In this document: piece after piece, positions 61,819 to 64,000 of the stretch
How the letters are laid out: each line of letters starts with the position of its first letter
Numbering within the stretch: the first letter of the stretch is position 1
Origin: Pelobates cultripes
Taxonomy: Eukaryota > Chordata > Amphibia > Anura > Pelobatidae
Direction of reading: 5' to 3'
DNA: 64,000 nt
Assembly: GCA_933207985.1 (NCBI GenBank)
Contig: OW240916.1
Span: 83,900,997-83,964,996 of the forward strand
Made by a program: the position numbers and the translations under genes
Notes under the pieces: model-generated
Told to the model about the DNA's origin: nothing
What the model saw: the letters and a program-made list of their open reading frames with translations, nothing else
Database searches by the model: none

Positions 61819-61870
61819 TATTATTTATAGAGCACCAGCAAATTCCGCAGCGCTGTACAATGGGTGGACT
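61819..61870 (-). repeat. L2-type 3' tail
   Basis: TTATTATTTATAGAGCACCAGCAAATTCCGCAGCGCTGTACAATGGG, the reverse complement of a vertebrate L2/SINE 3' end. Confidence 0.65.
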
Positions 61871-62390
61871 AGAAGAAAACATGTAATTGTAACCAGAGGA
61901 GAAGGCTATAATAAAGTTTATACATAGACATAATCTATATAACATATGGCGAACAGAACGTCCTGGGAAAAGAGACATTGCCTTTTTTTTTAATTCCCAT
62001 GACTTTTTATGATAGATCTTTGTATCAACTCACAAATAGGAAATAGAAGTTGGTGAGACCATGCCCCTGTATTTATGTCTTTAAAAAATAATCCTTACTA
62101 GAAGAGTCATTCAAAATGGAAACTAAAAGATTTTATATTAACTTCCGAGTCTAATAATAAAGATCTACTGAAGGCAGCTAAGTCTTCTTTCAAGAAAATT
62201 ATAACAAGGCTGTTTTGGACTTCACCCTCTAGTGCTCGATGAAATGTTTCCTTGGGGTTATTTGATTAAGCAGGAAATCTATATGTAACAAAAACAGGGT
62301 AAATCACTAGCTGATCTCTAAATTCGCCTTGCTGTTTTGGTGAGAACAAATAAGCTACTTCCCTCTCATGAAATATGTGGAGAAATAACA
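61871..62390. other. non-coding DNA beside DIRS-like end
   Basis: No feature recognised; it may or may not belong to the DIRS-like element. Confidence 0.35.
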
Positions 62391-63106
62391 ATTGAAGATT
62401 ATGCTAGCTTCAGTGTACAGATAATCTTAATTTTAATAATGACAGGAGGCAAGTATTTTGCATAATCTTTCTTTACTAACTCCATAGCAGCAAAGAAAAG
62501 AGTGACATAACTGAGAACCAATCACAATGCGGTATAGAGTATAAGAGGTGTAACGTATGACATCATTTCCTCTTTAAAGCATGCGACATCACAAGATCAC
62601 AATGCAGAAACAATAAAGATAACGTATAACATGAAAATAGAACATAAACGTATGAAGAATTCTTGACAGGGAAGAGTTCTTGATGTCAAGTGACGATCTT
62701 CCATGACAAGACGATGATGATATCTTGAAGGAAGTCTTCAGTGTCCTGATTCATCTGGTTAAACTGAAACGAGAATGTAAAAGGGTATTAGATTCCGGAG
62801 ATGGTTGTGTAAAACAACGAGATGTCTATCCCTTATGATTAAGTAACCATCATACTGCAATAGAGCGAATACATTCCTCCCATCTATTGATGCTACCTAA
62901 GCCATCCCACCCATATGAAATATCTGTATTAATTGTAAGAAAACAACTTAGGCATTTAGCACAAATAACATGTGAATAAAGAGATAGAAATATACATGAA
63001 GGCAGAGGTGGGGAAGAGCGAAAGAGAGCAGGGTGGGAAAATACTTGCCTCCTGTCATTATTAAAATTAAGATTATCTGTACACTGAAGCTAGCATAATC
63101 TTCAAT
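62391..63106 (-). repeat. inverted repeats of DIRS-like element end
   Basis: The 69-bp segments 62,391-62,459 and 63,038-63,106 are exact reverse complements (ATTGAAGATTATGCTAGCTT ... GGCAAGTATTTT). A partial third copy of TGACAGGAGGC...TATTTTGCA sits at 63,115-63,138, right behind the recombinase stop codon. DIRS-type elements end in inverted repeats plus an internal complementary region, and this arrangement is compatible with that. Confidence 0.75.
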
Positions 63107-63142
63107 TTTATCACATGACAGGAGGCTTCGTATTTTGCAATT

Positions 63143-64000
63143 TCAACGCTGAGTAAGTAGAGCAAAAGCTGGATTAGATGGAGGACGGAAATAGAACGTC
63201 CTAAAGGTGGATTCTCTGGTCCAGTCCGCCGCTCGTAAAATATCTGGAAGGGAGGCCCCCGCCGCGTAGGCAGAAGAGGCCGCGGCCCCTCGGACTGAGT
63301 GTGCACCAAAAGCCTGGTCTATCCCGGCGAGGGCTAATAGCCATCTAACCCATCTGGCCAACGTAGTAACCGAGACTGGAGCGTAGGGGCGGACGTAAGA
63401 GATGAGAAGTTGGCGATTGGAAGTAGGCCGCAACGTCGCGGTGGCTTCCACGTATCGACGAAGAGTAGAGACCACACAGAGTTGTGGGTCTGAGGGAAAA
63501 AAGGGGTAAAAAACAGAGGAAGAGTCAGATTTCGTGCGTCTAGAGATCTGGAAGGTTACTCCCGCTGGGCAGAAGGTAAATGCGTCGGCATCGAAAGCGC
63601 GTACATCGGACACCCGACGAAAGGAAACTAGGCAGAGTAGGAAGGTGAACTTTGCCGTAAGCTGGCGGAGTGATAAGTTCTCATTAGGGGGCCAGTCCCG
63701 TAAAAACTGTAAGACTATGCCAACGTCCCAGAGTCTCGAGTATTTGGGTTCCGGGGGGCGCCGAAGGCGCATGCCACGGAGGAGTCTACAGATGAGTGGG
63801 TTCTGGCCCACTGGTGTCCCTTGAGTCGGCGTATGAGCCGCTGAGATGGCTGAACGTATCACGTTAATGGACCGGTATGACTTCCCGGTTGTGAACAGAG
63901 AGGTGAGGAAATTCATGATGGATGGAATAGGTGCCGTAAAGGGATTGAGATCCCGTCCCAGACACCAAGTAGTCCAGCAGTGCCATGCTGATAAGTAGCA
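63143..64000 (-). CDS. DIRS-like tyrosine recombinase, 5' open
   Basis: DIRS elements integrate circular DNA with this tyrosine recombinase. The frame is open from the window edge to the stop at 63,143. The ATG at 63,916 is internal, since codons upstream (WTTWCLGRDLNPF) also look like DIRS recombinase. Counting from that Met, the catalytic residues are Arg101 in FRRVSDVRAF, His206 and Arg209 in AHSVRGAAAS, Trp232 in ADWTRES and Tyr242 in FRTFYFRP. All are present and there is no stop or frameshift in the visible 286 codons. The RT/RNase H and gag parts would lie above 64,000. High CpG content suggests a rather young insertion. Confidence 0.92.
   Translation of the reverse strand, partial: CYLSAWHCWTTWCLGRDLNPFTAPIPSIMNFLTSLFTTGKSYRSINVIRSAISAAHTPTQGTPVGQNPLICRLLRGMRLRRPPEPKYSRLWDVGIVLQFLRDWPPNENLSLRQLTAKFTFLLCLVSFRRVSDVRAFDADAFTFCPAGVTFQISRRTKSDSSSVFYPFFPSDPQLCVVSTLRRYVEATATLRPTSNRQLLISYVRPYAPVSVTTLARWVRWLLALAGIDQAFGAHSVRGAAASSAYAAGASLPDILRAADWTRESTFRTFYFRPPSNPAFALLTQR

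Noticed and set aside
48481..64000. Candidate homer3 first exons with ATGTCC on the minus strand (for example near 48,770, 53,354 and 54,573)
   Set aside because: None is followed by a proper GT donor in the phase that exon 2 needs.

Overview
This window looks like vertebrate nuclear DNA, most likely from an anuran amphibian. It is AT-rich and intron-rich and carries one recognisable host gene, homer3, on the minus strand. The rest is dense in transposable elements: Tc1-like elements, a Tx1-type L1 LINE, an L2-type LINE, a DIRS-type tyrosine-recombinase element and many hAT-like non-autonomous elements. The frog assignment is inference from the homer3 exon sequence and the repeat mix.

Host gene. 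Seven internal coding exons of homer3 run from about 48.5 kb down to 24.7 kb. They encode the EVH1 domain (48,475-44,229), a linker ending in a KKMLSEG-type motif (38,672-38,551) and three coiled-coil exons (35,182-24,689). All junctions have GT/AG splice sites and the reading phase is continuous. The first coding exon (upstream, above 48,475) and the last coding exon or exons (below 24,689) were not found. Introns vary from 76 bp to 8.1 kb and are full of mobile DNA.

Layout. 1-10 kb: a hAT-like element, an L1 ORF2 fragment, a dead Tc1 nested in an AT-rich foldback repeat, and a second hAT-like element that splits a Tc1 relic. 10.7-21.3 kb: a composite bounded by ~250-bp inverted repeats with related internal repeat units. 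Into it have inserted a TTCGG-rich repeat, a 6.6-kb Tx1/L1-like LINE with a 13-bp target duplication, and two hAT elements. 24.7-48.5 kb: homer3, whose introns hold a hAT element with a GT minisatellite, a nearly intact DD37E Tc1-like transposase, small MITEs, a 269-bp-arm palindrome and an L2 LINE. 50.3-53.1 kb: a 2.07-kb hAT-like element carrying a 1-kb microsatellite, then a GC-rich minisatellite. 53-62 kb: mostly featureless DNA with LINE tails and MITEs. 62.4-64 kb: the 3' part of a DIRS-like element, with an open tyrosine recombinase frame running off the window end.

The most notable patterns are five hAT-type elements whose interiors are largely tandem repeat, a near-perfect palindrome flanked by a 14-bp direct repeat, and the 10.5-kb inverted-repeat composite. 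I saw no tRNA, rRNA or CRISPR, and no gene system that is clearly new.
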